DNA of 64,000 nt from Fulvimarina sp. GTDB lineage: Bacteria > Pseudomonadota > Alphaproteobacteria > Rhizobiales > Rhizobiaceae. Position numbers and translations under genes: made by a program. Below are positions 49,601-58,103 of this stretch, piece by piece; positions within the stretch are counted from its first letter, which is position 1, and each line of letters starts with the position of its first letter. Under the pieces are notes generated by a model. The model made no database searches. It saw nothing but the letters and a program-made list of their open reading frames with translations, and was not told the origin of the DNA. Where the stretch lies: the NCBI GenBank assembly GCA_002700095.1, contig PACL01000064.1, forward strand, positions 88,984-152,983, read 5' to 3'.

Positions 49601-49849
49601 CAGGCTGTTGATCGACAGAAAGGGGATCTGGCCGATCCGCGAAACGATCTGCGACTGCTCGATGTCGTGACCGGAGATGAGGTCGATGCGTGACCGGTCG
49701 CCAACGGGGGGCACGGTCGTGACCGGCTTTTCGTCGTTCGCCTCGAAGAGTTTGAGATCGGCCTCCGTGAACGCGGCGTCCGTCGACAACCAGACGGCTC
49801 CTTCGCAGGCGACGAGTCGGCGGACCCCAAGGGGAAGTTGCGGTTTCAC
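46688..49849 (-). CDS. giant bifunctional GT2-GT4 glycosyltransferase
   Basis: The product, about 1053 residues from the GTG at 49849, has a beta-rich N-terminal region (about 1-400), a GT2 domain starting near residue 420 (VSIVIPAHNKFNITYSCL, with VVVDDGSSDE, LLNNDTEP and YFEDTDVAFKVRAAGY), and a GT4 domain in the last 250 residues (GFSFLGSYGHPPNVQAVEW, the acceptor-side SGAGIKGKVLGALARGVP). Proteins of this design build or extend repeating surface glycans. The frame is open to a GTG at 50035, but those 62 codons are AT-rich in the third position, unlike the gene, whereas the GTG at 49849 follows AGGAT. It is divergent from the TPR-glycosyltransferase. Confidence 0.9.
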   Translation of the reverse strand: MKPQLPLGVRRLVACEGAVWLSTDAAFTEADLKLFEANDEKPVTTVPPVGDRSRIDLISGHDIEQSQIVSRIGQIPFLSINSLPDWTVPKGTTLMLRLDGARAGDRFELTLGRKRILQACPDALVFRALLAAHRMSANITIELRDAAGSIVQSSEGYITPDHPGGRDVSLHKPLLATFARAVDAATLTVSVEIDHADETSVVPPYLFISNPQLHPATQSEGPAPYVLGASQAGTQEFMAKLNPYVVGASSVVVKDQVITLPERPRGAFSDPSFSGRSLHVNATEDGVYTLYVDGAYVSDAHLGIGRGSVPLPEFLLDGGIHHVAIRDRHGLFVLYETYEAFPAVMTSYDIICRETRSPLPYRLAQQASHRYTSLGRAVAKISDKGEAEQLAHAHDVVTKGFDFLTRRDYRPLAFKIYTAPQVSIVIPAHNKFNITYSCLCALLLAANEATFEVVVVDDGSSDETARLGELVSGITVIHNEMPQRFIRACNEGVAAARGEYVVLLNNDTEPTAGWLDELIEPFRRFDDVGLTGSKLVYPDGRLQDAGGIVWRSGNPWNYGRGANPFEPRFSYTRQADYLSGAAMMVRKSVWDEIGGLSSYLEPMYFEDTDVAFKVRAAGYKTMFAPLSLVYHYEGRTSGTEITSGMKRYQEVNRPKFKQRWASAYRSAGEEGQNVDIEKDRGIVGRVAFIDYATPRPDRDAGSYAALEEIKLVQSLGFKVTFVPDNVAYLGHYTDELSRQGVETIHAPFAISVADFLEKRAAEFDVFYITRYQIAAKYIDMIRRLAPRAKILFMNADLHFLRELRSAIETRDDARLADVARIRDDELAVMRKADLTLSYNDVEHSVIMSHALNAVKVVRAPWVVRASETIAPLAGRQGFSFLGSYGHPPNVQAVEWFTEAVLPIVLSQRPSEVFHIYGSAMGANIRALEGDNVTAHGFAEDLADVYDRHRVFIAPLRSGAGIKGKVLGALARGVPCVLSPVAAEGTGLRSGYDCLIAEDPSMWADHIVSLLTKDDLWMKLSTNGRDFVKESFSVQRGQQTMRKAFQAADIYFTL

Positions 49850-50273
49850 TCTATCATCCTGTTGAAATCGCTGCCGAGTTACAGGCAGAACTGCACCTGG
49901 CTCCCATCGACGGGCTGGGATGTCCGAGCTTGATAACCATCTCTGACCATCAATATCTAGAACGAAAATCGGATCTCCGATACCGACCTGATTCGGACGC
50001 CGCTGGTCGCCACTATTACCCCCATTCAGGGACACCCGAAATGGGAAGAAGGCGCGAACGTCGCTCGCCCGCGCGGCCAGGACGACCCTGCAATCCTGCC
50101 GCCTGAAACTGCTTTGGCAGAGTGCGGCGTCTGCCGGGTTGTCCCTGCCGTGCCCGACGTGTCGAGGCCGCCTCGTGGCCGGGCGAAGGCAGCCCTCGGG
50201 CTTGCGCCACGGGGCAACGCCGCATAGGCAGGGTCGTTCTATTCCATCGTCCCAGTGCCCTCGGAAGTGCCCT
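49850..50273. other. divergent promoter region between the two large glycosyltransferase genes
   Basis: This 424-base region is noticeably AT-richer near 49860-49990, unlike the flanking genes, and probably carries promoters in both directions. Longer starts of both genes reach into it but show non-coding codon use. No small gene was seen. Confidence 0.55.
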
Positions 50274-53200
50274 TTGACAGAGCTGCAGCCGAACGCGTCG
50301 GCTCAGGAGCGCGACACCTCGATCGATCTGCGGGCTGCCGACCAGCTGCGGGAGCGCGGTGACTTCGTCGCGGCAAAGGCGGCCTACGAAGCTCTGCTTG
50401 CCCATGGCGAGAGCGCGGTCGTGCGCTGCCGCCTCGGCGACATCGCGCTTCGAGACGGCGATCTCGAAACGGCGGAGACGCACTTCTCCGCCGCCGTTGC
50501 GTCGGACGCCCGGTTCGTCTGGGGACATTTCGGCCGCGCCCGCGCCTCGGCAAGGCTCGGGCGCACCGACGAGGCGATCGCCGCTTGCGCAACCGCCGTC
50601 GCGCTCGAACCCGACCGACGCGCCCTGACGGATTTCCTGACGACGCTCTTGGGGCAACGCGACCCGGCCACGGGTTCGCAGCCAAAGGCGGGACCGGACA
50701 GTGAGTCCTTTCGGCAGTTGCAGTTCCGCCTCGCGGATGAACTGGCGAATTCACGCAAATTCACCGAAGCGGCCACCCTTCTCACCGAGATGAAGGAGGT
50801 TTACGGCGCGTCGCCGGCGCTCTTGTGCAAGCTCGGCAACGCGCTGACCGGAGGCGACAGGCCGATCGAGGCCCTGGAGTGTTTTGCGCAAGCGCAGGCC
50901 CTCTCGAAGGACTTCGTGTGGACCTATGTGGGCCGCGCCGAGACCCTCAAGGCCCTGCTGCGCTTCGAGGAAGCCTTGGTCGACCTCGACGAGGCGCATC
51001 GGCTGCTGCCGGGTTCCCAGCCCATCGGGCAGCGCCGGGCCGAGTTGCAGCTCAGTCTCCGCAATGCCCCGAAGGACGACAAGGGCCCGACGCTGCGCTG
51101 CTGGCCGGCCGGAGGCGAGCGAGGCGCCGCCGCTTCCGGCGGGCCACGCATCAACATCATTGCCTGGGATCTCGGCCACAATCCCGTCGGCCGCGCCGCG
51201 GTGCTGGCCGAGATCGCCGCCTGCGCCGGCGCGGTGGAACTGGTCGGTCCTCTCTTCCCGCGCTACGGCGGCGATCTCTGGCCACCGCTCGCAGGGTCCA
51301 CCCGAAGAAGTGTGATCCGCAGTTTCGCCTGCGGGGATTTCGCCAGCTTCGTCAACGGCGCCCTGCGCCTCGTGATCGAGCACCCCTGCGACATCGCCTG
51401 GGTCTCCAAGGCGCGGTTCCCGAGCCTGTTCATCGGCCTCCTCTACAAGCTCGTGCATGGGGCGCGGCTCATCGTCGACATCGACGACGACGAGTTGGCC
51501 TTCGTCGACGCGCCCGGGCCGCTGGCGATCGCCGACTTCGTCGAAACCGCCGAAGCCGCCGACTGGGACGCCCCCTACGGCCGCCGCTGGACCCAGCTCG
51601 CGGCGGGGCTCGTTGCCGAGGCCGATCACGTGACGACCTGCAATCCCGTGCTGCAGGCGCGCCACGGGGGCAGCCTCGTGCGCCATGCGCGGGACGAGCA
51701 GCTCTTCGCTGGCGCGGCAGCGGCGCGCGCGGATATCCGCCGCCGGTTCGCCCTTGATCCCGAAGACAAGGTCGTCCTGTTTCTCGGCACGCCGCGCCGC
51801 CACAAGGGGCTGCTGGAGATCGCTTCGGCGCTGGAAATGATCGCCGATCCGCGGCTCGTGCTCTGCGTCATCGGCACCTTCACCGAGGCCGACCTCGAGC
51901 GGGAGCTGCGCGCCCGGCCTGGCCTGCGCCTCATCCTCTTGCCGGACCAGCCGATGGACAAGGTCGCCGAGTTCAACGCCATGGCCGACATCGTCTGCCT
52001 GCTGCAGGACCCGGAAAGCCGCATCGCGGCCTCCCAGACGCCGGCCAAGCTGACCGACGCTCTCGCCAGCGGCACCCAGGTGATCGCGACCGCCGTACCG
52101 CCGATCGAAGACCTCGTCGTGCCCGGCCATGTCGTCACGGTGGCGGACGGCAAGGACATCCCGGCGCTTGCCGCCGCGATCCGCCGGGCCTGTTCAGCGG
52201 ATGACGCGGCGAAGGGCACGGCGCGGCAGGCGTTCTTCCGGCAGGCCCTGTCGGTCCGGTCCCACGCTCCGGCGATGAAGGCCCTCGCCGACCGCCTGCT
52301 GGAGGCAGAGCCGACGTCCGCCGACCATCTCGCGCCGCTTCTCTCCCATATCCGCGACGCCATGCCGGGAAGCCTCTCATCGGCCTGGCACGCCCGCATG
52401 TCCCGCAGCGAAGGCCGGCAGCCGAAGGTTCGCCCGTTGCAGAGGCTGGACGAGGGCGTCAATCTCGTCTTCTTCTGGAAGCAGAACGACACCGGGCTCT
52501 ACGGCCGGCGCCACGACATGCTGCTCGCCGAATTCGCCCGCATGCCGTCCATCCGCCGCATCCTGCAGATCGACGCGCCGATCTCAGTGGATGTGGTCGA
52601 GCGACGGCTGGAGGCGGCTCGCTCCAATCCGCTCGACGGCGCGCGCCATGTCGTCGGCGAAACCGTCCAGCGCTTCCTGCGGAACCGGGACACGGCCAAG
52701 GTCTTCCGGCGCAGCTTCGTCCATGCCGGCCGGACGAAGGACCTGCTCGGCCAGTCACTCCCCGAGCCCGGAGATTTCCCCCGCCAGGTCGAGCGCTGGA
52801 TCGCCGAACTCGGCATGCGCGACAATGCCCTCGCCTGGGTCTGCCCCGTGGTCCCGCTGTTCCCGGAGGTGCAGGAGCACATCGGCTTCTCCTTCGTCGT
52901 CAGCGACGTCATCGACGACCAGCGCGAATGGCCGGTATCGCCGGACCAGCGCCGCGCCCTGCAGGAGAACTACGACCGCACCTTCGCGGCGACGGACGTC
53001 GCCCTCGCCAATTGCCAGCCCGTGGCCGACTGGCTGCGCCTTGCGGGCCTGTCGACGCGAATGGTCGCGAACGGCGCCGACAGCTTTCCCGGCGTGCTCG
53101 AATGGGAGGTCCCGGACGCTCTCGCCCGCCTGCCGCGGCCGATCGTCGGCTATTGCGGCAATCTCGGCGACCGGATCGACTGGGACCTGATCTCCGCCGT

Positions 53201-53684
53201 CGCCGATGCCCGGCCGGACTGGTCGATCGTCTTGATCGGCGCGGTCCCGAAAATGGCGGAGGCTGGCCCTGTGCTCGCCCGGCGCAACGTCACGGCCCTC
53301 GGTGTCGTGCCCTACGAGCAGGCGGTCCGGCACATCGCAGCCTTCGACGCGGCGATGATCCCGCATCGCGACAGCGGCCTGACGCAGCGGATGAACCCTC
53401 TGAAGCTCTATGTCTATCGGGCGCTCGGCATTCCCGTCGTCACCACCGACATCGCCAATATCGACGATCTCTCGAACGACGTCCTGATCGGCCGGGATCC
53501 GGCGGATTTCATCGCCAAGCTCGACACCGCTCTCATCCGGCGCGCCGAGCACGGGCGCGACCTCCCCGATCCGGCCAAGTTTGAATCCCTGCTCTGGCCC
53601 CAGCGCATGCGCGACATCATGGCTCACGTCACCAAGGTGTTCGAATCCTCGCGCACCGAGACGAAGGTGACGCCGGCGATGTGA
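50274..53684 (+). CDS. TPR protein with two GT4-type glycosyltransferase domains
   Basis: The product, about 1136 residues from the TTG at 50274 (GGAAG seven bases upstream), begins with TPR repeats (about 15-250, e.g. ADQLRERGDFVAAKAAYEALLAHG and EALECFAQAQALSKDF). Two GT-B domains follow: one about 293-690 (INIIAWDLG, VLFLGTPRRHKG, PAKLTDALASGTQVIAT) and one about 729-1110 (NLVFFWKQNDTGLYGRR, PIVGYCGNLGDRIDW, MNPLKLYVYRALGIPVV). It probably acts on a glycan with the divergent GT2-GT4 protein. The TTG at 50139 gives a longer frame that looks non-coding. Its end overlaps the convergent methyltransferase gene by 61 bases. Confidence 0.88.
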   Translation: MTELQPNASAQERDTSIDLRAADQLRERGDFVAAKAAYEALLAHGESAVVRCRLGDIALRDGDLETAETHFSAAVASDARFVWGHFGRARASARLGRTDEAIAACATAVALEPDRRALTDFLTTLLGQRDPATGSQPKAGPDSESFRQLQFRLADELANSRKFTEAATLLTEMKEVYGASPALLCKLGNALTGGDRPIEALECFAQAQALSKDFVWTYVGRAETLKALLRFEEALVDLDEAHRLLPGSQPIGQRRAELQLSLRNAPKDDKGPTLRCWPAGGERGAAASGGPRINIIAWDLGHNPVGRAAVLAEIAACAGAVELVGPLFPRYGGDLWPPLAGSTRRSVIRSFACGDFASFVNGALRLVIEHPCDIAWVSKARFPSLFIGLLYKLVHGARLIVDIDDDELAFVDAPGPLAIADFVETAEAADWDAPYGRRWTQLAAGLVAEADHVTTCNPVLQARHGGSLVRHARDEQLFAGAAAARADIRRRFALDPEDKVVLFLGTPRRHKGLLEIASALEMIADPRLVLCVIGTFTEADLERELRARPGLRLILLPDQPMDKVAEFNAMADIVCLLQDPESRIAASQTPAKLTDALASGTQVIATAVPPIEDLVVPGHVVTVADGKDIPALAAAIRRACSADDAAKGTARQAFFRQALSVRSHAPAMKALADRLLEAEPTSADHLAPLLSHIRDAMPGSLSSAWHARMSRSEGRQPKVRPLQRLDEGVNLVFFWKQNDTGLYGRRHDMLLAEFARMPSIRRILQIDAPISVDVVERRLEAARSNPLDGARHVVGETVQRFLRNRDTAKVFRRSFVHAGRTKDLLGQSLPEPGDFPRQVERWIAELGMRDNALAWVCPVVPLFPEVQEHIGFSFVVSDVIDDQREWPVSPDQRRALQENYDRTFAATDVALANCQPVADWLRLAGLSTRMVANGADSFPGVLEWEVPDALARLPRPIVGYCGNLGDRIDWDLISAVADARPDWSIVLIGAVPKMAEAGPVLARRNVTALGVVPYEQAVRHIAAFDAAMIPHRDSGLTQRMNPLKLYVYRALGIPVVTTDIANIDDLSNDVLIGRDPADFIAKLDTALIRRAEHGRDLPDPAKFESLLWPQRMRDIMAHVTKVFESSRTETKVTPAM

Positions 53685-55384
53685 TCGTCCCCGCCCGCGA
53701 CATGCCGGACGGCCCGGGTCGGCAGACCCATTTCCGCCAGCAGCCGGCCGATGTCACGGCCGAAATCCGTATAGACCAGCGACAGCCCGTCCGTGCCCGA
53801 GCCGTGATAGACCGGCGGCAGGATCATCCGGTCTTCCGGGCCCGAGGTATCGACGCGCGCCCGGGTCTCGTCCGGCGGCGGCATGCCGATCGGGACGGTC
53901 CAGACATGCAGCCCGCCCGGCTTCAGGATGCGGCGGATCTCCGCGAAGGCGAGGAAGGGCCTGCGGACATGCTCGAAGATGTCCGAGGTCACCACGAGGT
54001 CGAAGCTGGCATCGCAAAAAGCTGTCGCCATCAGATCCTGATGGACGATCCCGTCGGCGCGCCGCGTCCCGCTCGGCTGGTCCGGGTCGTAGATCGACTG
54101 CTCGTAGCGCCCCGCCTGCCGGAGAAAGGGCCTGAGCGGCCCGGTGATGCCGGGCTCGTAGATCGCAAGTATGGACAGGGCGCCGCTTGTCGCGAGATCG
54201 GCGAGCGTCTCGAAGCGGCCGGCGGCGATCTCCCGGCAGATCACCTCCGCCTGACCGCGATAGCGCAGCGTGGCGCGGCAGCCGCCGCAGGCGAGCGTCT
54301 CGCGTTCGCTTCGATGCGTGCGCTGAAAGCGGCCCTGCCAGCCGCAAAGGCTGCAGGTGCCGCTCACCTCATAGAACTGGAAGCCCGGCCCGGCCGCCTC
54401 GCCGACAAGTCCGAGCAGCGCCTCGGTGACGGGCGATGGCGGCGCCTCGCCATCATCGAAGGCCTGATTTTCCGTCCGGATCACGGTGCCGCCCGACGTC
54501 TCGCCGCCCCCCACCATCATGCCGTCCGGCAGCACCCCGCTTGCTTCCGCCCCAGGCCAGGACAGCACCACGGTGGAGTCGCGCAGACCAAAGGCGCCGT
54601 TGATCTTCAAGGCGGGCGTTTTGGCGACGTCCGGCATTGCGAGATGGAACGACACGCTCTCGACATTCGACAGAAGCAGCGCCGCCTCCCACCAGTCCCG
54701 CGCCCGGATATGGCCGGAGAGGCCGGAGGCCGGCGCATCGCGCCGCCCCAGCACCGTGAGGGCCCGTTGCACCCCCCGGGCCCGCAGTTCGATCCGGCCC
54801 GCCATCGGCGACGATCGGTCCTGCGTCGCCTCGATGGTGACGGCACTGCCCGAAACGCCGACGACCTCGGCGTCAACGTCGAAGCCCTCGCAGTCGACCA
54901 GGCGGATGGCGGCCGCCGCGACCCGCCGGCCGATATCCCGGGCCAGCAGCGACAGGCTGAGGCCGCGGCAGTCCGTCGCCACCACCGCCTCCTGGCCGAG
55001 ATCCTGCAGCACCAGCCCCTTTGCCGACACCTCGTGGCATCGCTCGAAGGAAATCCCGGCTCCCTGCGCGCGCAGGAGCGTCAGTGCCGAGAGGCTGCAC
55101 CCGTCGGCGGCGATCCGCAGCAGGGCCGTGCCGCGATGGCCGCTGGCGGTAAAGGCGAGGTTTTCGAGCCCGCACCCCTCGGCCGCGACGGAAAGGTCGC
55201 AGTGACCATCGGCGAAGATCAGCAGCGGCGGGGCATCCGGATCGCGACCGATAAGCGTCAATCGCCGGGTGAGCGCCAGGCTCTCGGTGATCCTGTAGAG
55301 CGGCGCGTCGAGACCGATCACCGCCCCTTCCGGCGCCGTGCGCAACGCCTTCGCGAGGTCTTCGGCCGAGGACACCGTCACCAT
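53624..55384 (-). CDS. beta-helix / zinc-ribbon / methyltransferase fusion
   Basis: The 586-residue product has an N-terminal half (about 1-320) of short repeating strands like a right-handed parallel beta-helix (SALTLLRAQGAGISFERCHEVSAKGLVL), as in sugar-processing proteins. A zinc ribbon follows (CSLCGW near 343, CGGC near 364), then a methyltransferase-like domain (about 400-560) with LVVTSDIFEHVRRPFLAFAEIRRILKPGG. Motif I is degenerate (LAIYEPG). The gene is convergent with the TPR-GT4-GT4 gene, overlapping by 61 bases. It begins 11 bases beyond the stop of the next methyltransferase gene and is probably co-transcribed with it. Confidence 0.82.
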   Translation of the reverse strand: MVTVSSAEDLAKALRTAPEGAVIGLDAPLYRITESLALTRRLTLIGRDPDAPPLLIFADGHCDLSVAAEGCGLENLAFTASGHRGTALLRIAADGCSLSALTLLRAQGAGISFERCHEVSAKGLVLQDLGQEAVVATDCRGLSLSLLARDIGRRVAAAAIRLVDCEGFDVDAEVVGVSGSAVTIEATQDRSSPMAGRIELRARGVQRALTVLGRRDAPASGLSGHIRARDWWEAALLLSNVESVSFHLAMPDVAKTPALKINGAFGLRDSTVVLSWPGAEASGVLPDGMMVGGGETSGGTVIRTENQAFDDGEAPPSPVTEALLGLVGEAAGPGFQFYEVSGTCSLCGWQGRFQRTHRSERETLACGGCRATLRYRGQAEVICREIAAGRFETLADLATSGALSILAIYEPGITGPLRPFLRQAGRYEQSIYDPDQPSGTRRADGIVHQDLMATAFCDASFDLVVTSDIFEHVRRPFLAFAEIRRILKPGGLHVWTVPIGMPPPDETRARVDTSGPEDRMILPPVYHGSGTDGLSLVYTDFGRDIGRLLAEMGLPTRAVRHVAGGDDHIAGVTFVSVREDSNTLVT

Positions 55385-55394
55385 CGGCGAGCGC

Positions 55395-56051
55395 TCAACG
55401 CTTGCGATAGGCGCGGCGATGCTCGACGTCGCGATAGCCGAGCGGCACGGGCTCGAAGGCCGGATCGACGTCGAGCAGCAGGCTGCAGATCATCTCGACA
55501 TGGGACAGCTCGATCTGCGTCTCGGTGTAGTCGAGGAGGATCGAGGGGTTCTCCGACGGGCGCATGGTCGGCGACTTGGCGATGGTCCAGTCGTAGTCAT
55601 CGACGAGGAGATAGCCGCCGGACTTCAGCAGTTCCTTGCAGCACACCGCGGCCAGCGTGTCGTACTGGTAGACGTGGCCGCCATCCAGATAGATGAAGTC
55701 GAACATGCCCTCTGGCGCCTGCTCGCGCGCCTGGCGCGTCAGCATCGCCAGCGTCCAGCCATAGCTGTCGAAGGTGCGGCGCGAATTGCCGACGATCTCG
55801 ACGTTGGTGAAGCCGAGGTCGTTGAGGTCGACGATCAGCTCGTTCACCCGGTTGTCGAAATCGAACAGCCAGAGCGAGCCGCGATGATCGAGCGCCCGGC
55901 AAAGCTCCAGGGAGGTGGCCCCGATACCGATGCCGACTTCTGCAAAGACCGGGTTTTCGTTGATCGACAGGACGCGCTCGGCCAGCATGGTCGCTTCCTT
56001 GCAGGGCGTCGAGATCGCCTTGAACCGCGGGTCGCTGAGCCGCTCCAGCAT
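55395..56051 (-). CDS. class I SAM-dependent methyltransferase
   Basis: The product, about 218 residues from the ATG at 56051, has motif I FAEVGIGIGATSLEL, LWLFDFDNRVNELIVDL and FDFIYLDGGHVYQYD, typical of small-molecule or sugar methyltransferases of the FkbM/CmcI-like group. Upstream in-frame starts (ATG at 56141) exist but would leave almost no space from the divergent gene at 56148; homology begins around MLERLSDP. No strong ribosome site decides the start. It is divergent from the pyruvyltransferase operon and upstream of the beta-helix fusion gene. Confidence 0.85.
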   Translation of the reverse strand: MLERLSDPRFKAISTPCKEATMLAERVLSINENPVFAEVGIGIGATSLELCRALDHRGSLWLFDFDNRVNELIVDLNDLGFTNVEIVGNSRRTFDSYGWTLAMLTRQAREQAPEGMFDFIYLDGGHVYQYDTLAAVCCKELLKSGGYLLVDDYDWTIAKSPTMRPSENPSILLDYTETQIELSHVEMICSLLLDVDPAFEPVPLGYRDVEHRRAYRKR

Positions 56052-56147
56052 GATGGCTGACACCTTTACTAAGGATGGGGGATTGGTTACCAGATCGATA
56101 CTCCCGGGCGACCCGGCGGGGCAAGGGTTCGGGTTGACCATGGTGCG

Positions 56148-58103
56148 ATGATTCAGGGTCTCGAAGCGGAACGGCCGCCAGTCTCCACCTGTCAGACCCG
56201 CCGGCCGAGCCTTGCGGTCTACGGCACCTTCGACGTCCTGAATTACGGCGACCTGCTCTTCCCGCTGCTGCTGCGCGACCGGTTGGGCCTCGCTGAAGAG
56301 CAGATGCGCGCCTTTTCGCCGGTCGGCGGAACCCTCGCCTGGGACGACGCCGTCACGGCCCTGCCGATCGACAGCGCGGCAGACTTCGCCGCCGATCTGC
56401 ATGTCATCGCCGGCGGCAACATCCTGCACGACAGGGTCACCAGCCTGTCCGATTATGCGAACGGCCGCTTCGGCCAGCGCGGCGCCTATGCGGCGCTCTG
56501 GCTCGGCGCCGGGCTGATCGCGGCAGGGCAGGACAGGCCGCTCGCCTTTAACGCGCCCGGCGTGCCCTATCCGATGGAGCCGGGCCCGGCCCAGATCCTG
56601 CGCGACCGCATCCTGGCCGCCAGCCCCTGCGTGACGCTGCGCGACGATGCCAGCCGGGAATTCTGGGGTGTGGGGACCCGGCCCGGCATCGACACCCTGC
56701 CCGACACGGCGCTCGATCTTGCCGCCCTCTGGCCAGCCGGGACGCTGCGCGCGCCTGCCGAGGCCGCCTTCGCCCGCCATGGGCTGAGCGTGCCCGAGCG
56801 CTGGCTCGCGCTGCATGTCAACGACCGCTACCTCGACGGCGACGTGGCGCTCCAGGCCCGGCAGATCGAGGCCTTGGCCAGGCGGATGGATGCGCTGCCT
56901 GTGCTGATCGCCATCGGCCCCTGCCATGGTGACCACCGGCTGGCGGTCGCGCTGCGCTCGGAGCTGACGATCCCCGCCCTCGTCCTCGTCCAGCCACGGG
57001 GCCTGCGCGAGATCGCCGGGCTGATCGCCCATGCGACCGGCTATGTCGGCTCCTCGATGCACGGACTGATCACGGCCCTTGCCTACGGACGGCCGGCGAT
57101 CGCCGTCGCCCGCCCGCGGATGATCAAGTTCGCCGGCTTCCTCGCCCATCTCGGCATGCCGGAGCGGCTGGTCCGGTCCTGGGCGGAGGCCGTCGAGGCA
57201 GGCGCCCTGCTCGATCCCCTGCCGGCCGAAGGGCTGCAGGCGATCGGCGAGGCACGCAGCCGCATCGATGCGCATTGGGCAAAGCTGCGCGGCCTCTTCG
57301 GCGCCCTTTTGCCGGCCAGCTGTCAGCTTGCCATGCAGGAGCTTCGGCTCTGGATGGAGCGGCAGCCCGCCCCGCCGCGGGACTGGCGGGCCTTCACCAG
57401 CGTCCTCTCGGCTCCGGCGTCGCAAGGCGCCGCGCCGGCGGACAAGCCCTTTCACTGCTCGATCTGCGGCGGCACCACCCTGCGTCCAGACCGCCGCCTG
57501 GCGGACAGTCTGCGCGGCCATGGCCAGCGCTGCGCTTCCTGCAATTCCACCGCCCGCCACCGCGCCATGCACCAGGTAACCGACCAGCTGCGCAAGGAAC
57601 CGACGCTGCGCGCCAGCGGCCTGCAATATGGCCGCCACCGGGTCGCGGCCGGCGGCTGGTTCGCCGATTTCGCCCTCATCCATCCGGCCCATGCGGACGG
57701 CCGCCTGACCCCGCCTCCGGAAAACCGCCGCTTCGCCATGGTGATCTGCCTCGACGTCCTGGAGGATGTCCGCGACCCCGGCGCCGCGCTCGCGGCTTTG
57801 GCAGCCGCGACTGCCGAGGAGGGCGTGCTGCTGCTCTCCTTCCGCACCGTCCCGGGCCGCGGCGAAACGCTCGACTGGGGCTTTGCGCGGGGCGACGAGC
57901 CGGGCTGCCGCCGGGCCTTCGGCGAGGACGTGGTCGAAACGCTGAAACGCCATCTGCCGGACGCGCATCTGACGGTGCTGCGCCCGACCGACCCCCATGC
58001 CGGCAGCGAGACGATGCTGTGCCTCGTCACATGGTCGGCCGCCCGCCACGCCTGGATCGTCGCACAGGGCCTGCCGGGCGGAGCGAAATCGGCAGCCCCA
58101 TGA
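56148..58103 (+). CDS. polysaccharide pyruvyltransferase-like / zinc-ribbon / methyltransferase fusion
   Basis: The 651-residue product has an N-terminal polysaccharide pyruvyltransferase-family domain (about 20-390): TFDVLNYGDLLFPLLL, IAGGNILHD, FNAPGVPYPM and GYVGSSMHGLITALAYGRP. A zinc ribbon (CSICGG near 436, CASC near 463) and a methyltransferase-like end (about 470-640, ICLDVLEDVRDPGAALAALA) follow; motif I is not recognisable, so methylation is doubtful. The family adds pyruvate ketals or acts on related sugars. It is the first gene of the seven-gene overlapping run. The exact start is uncertain within the first 20 codons. Confidence 0.87.
   Translation: MIQGLEAERPPVSTCQTRRPSLAVYGTFDVLNYGDLLFPLLLRDRLGLAEEQMRAFSPVGGTLAWDDAVTALPIDSAADFAADLHVIAGGNILHDRVTSLSDYANGRFGQRGAYAALWLGAGLIAAGQDRPLAFNAPGVPYPMEPGPAQILRDRILAASPCVTLRDDASREFWGVGTRPGIDTLPDTALDLAALWPAGTLRAPAEAAFARHGLSVPERWLALHVNDRYLDGDVALQARQIEALARRMDALPVLIAIGPCHGDHRLAVALRSELTIPALVLVQPRGLREIAGLIAHATGYVGSSMHGLITALAYGRPAIAVARPRMIKFAGFLAHLGMPERLVRSWAEAVEAGALLDPLPAEGLQAIGEARSRIDAHWAKLRGLFGALLPASCQLAMQELRLWMERQPAPPRDWRAFTSVLSAPASQGAAPADKPFHCSICGGTTLRPDRRLADSLRGHGQRCASCNSTARHRAMHQVTDQLRKEPTLRASGLQYGRHRVAAGGWFADFALIHPAHADGRLTPPPENRRFAMVICLDVLEDVRDPGAALAALAAATAEEGVLLLSFRTVPGRGETLDWGFARGDEPGCRRAFGEDVVETLKRHLPDAHLTVLRPTDPHAGSETMLCLVTWSAARHAWIVAQGLPGGAKSAAP

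Noticed and set aside
46835..49693. 952-codon open frame on the plus strand
   Set aside because: It is antisense to the GT2-GT4 gene, has Arg/Gly/Ala/Asp-rich low-complexity composition and no recognisable domain; such shadows are expected in GC-rich DNA.
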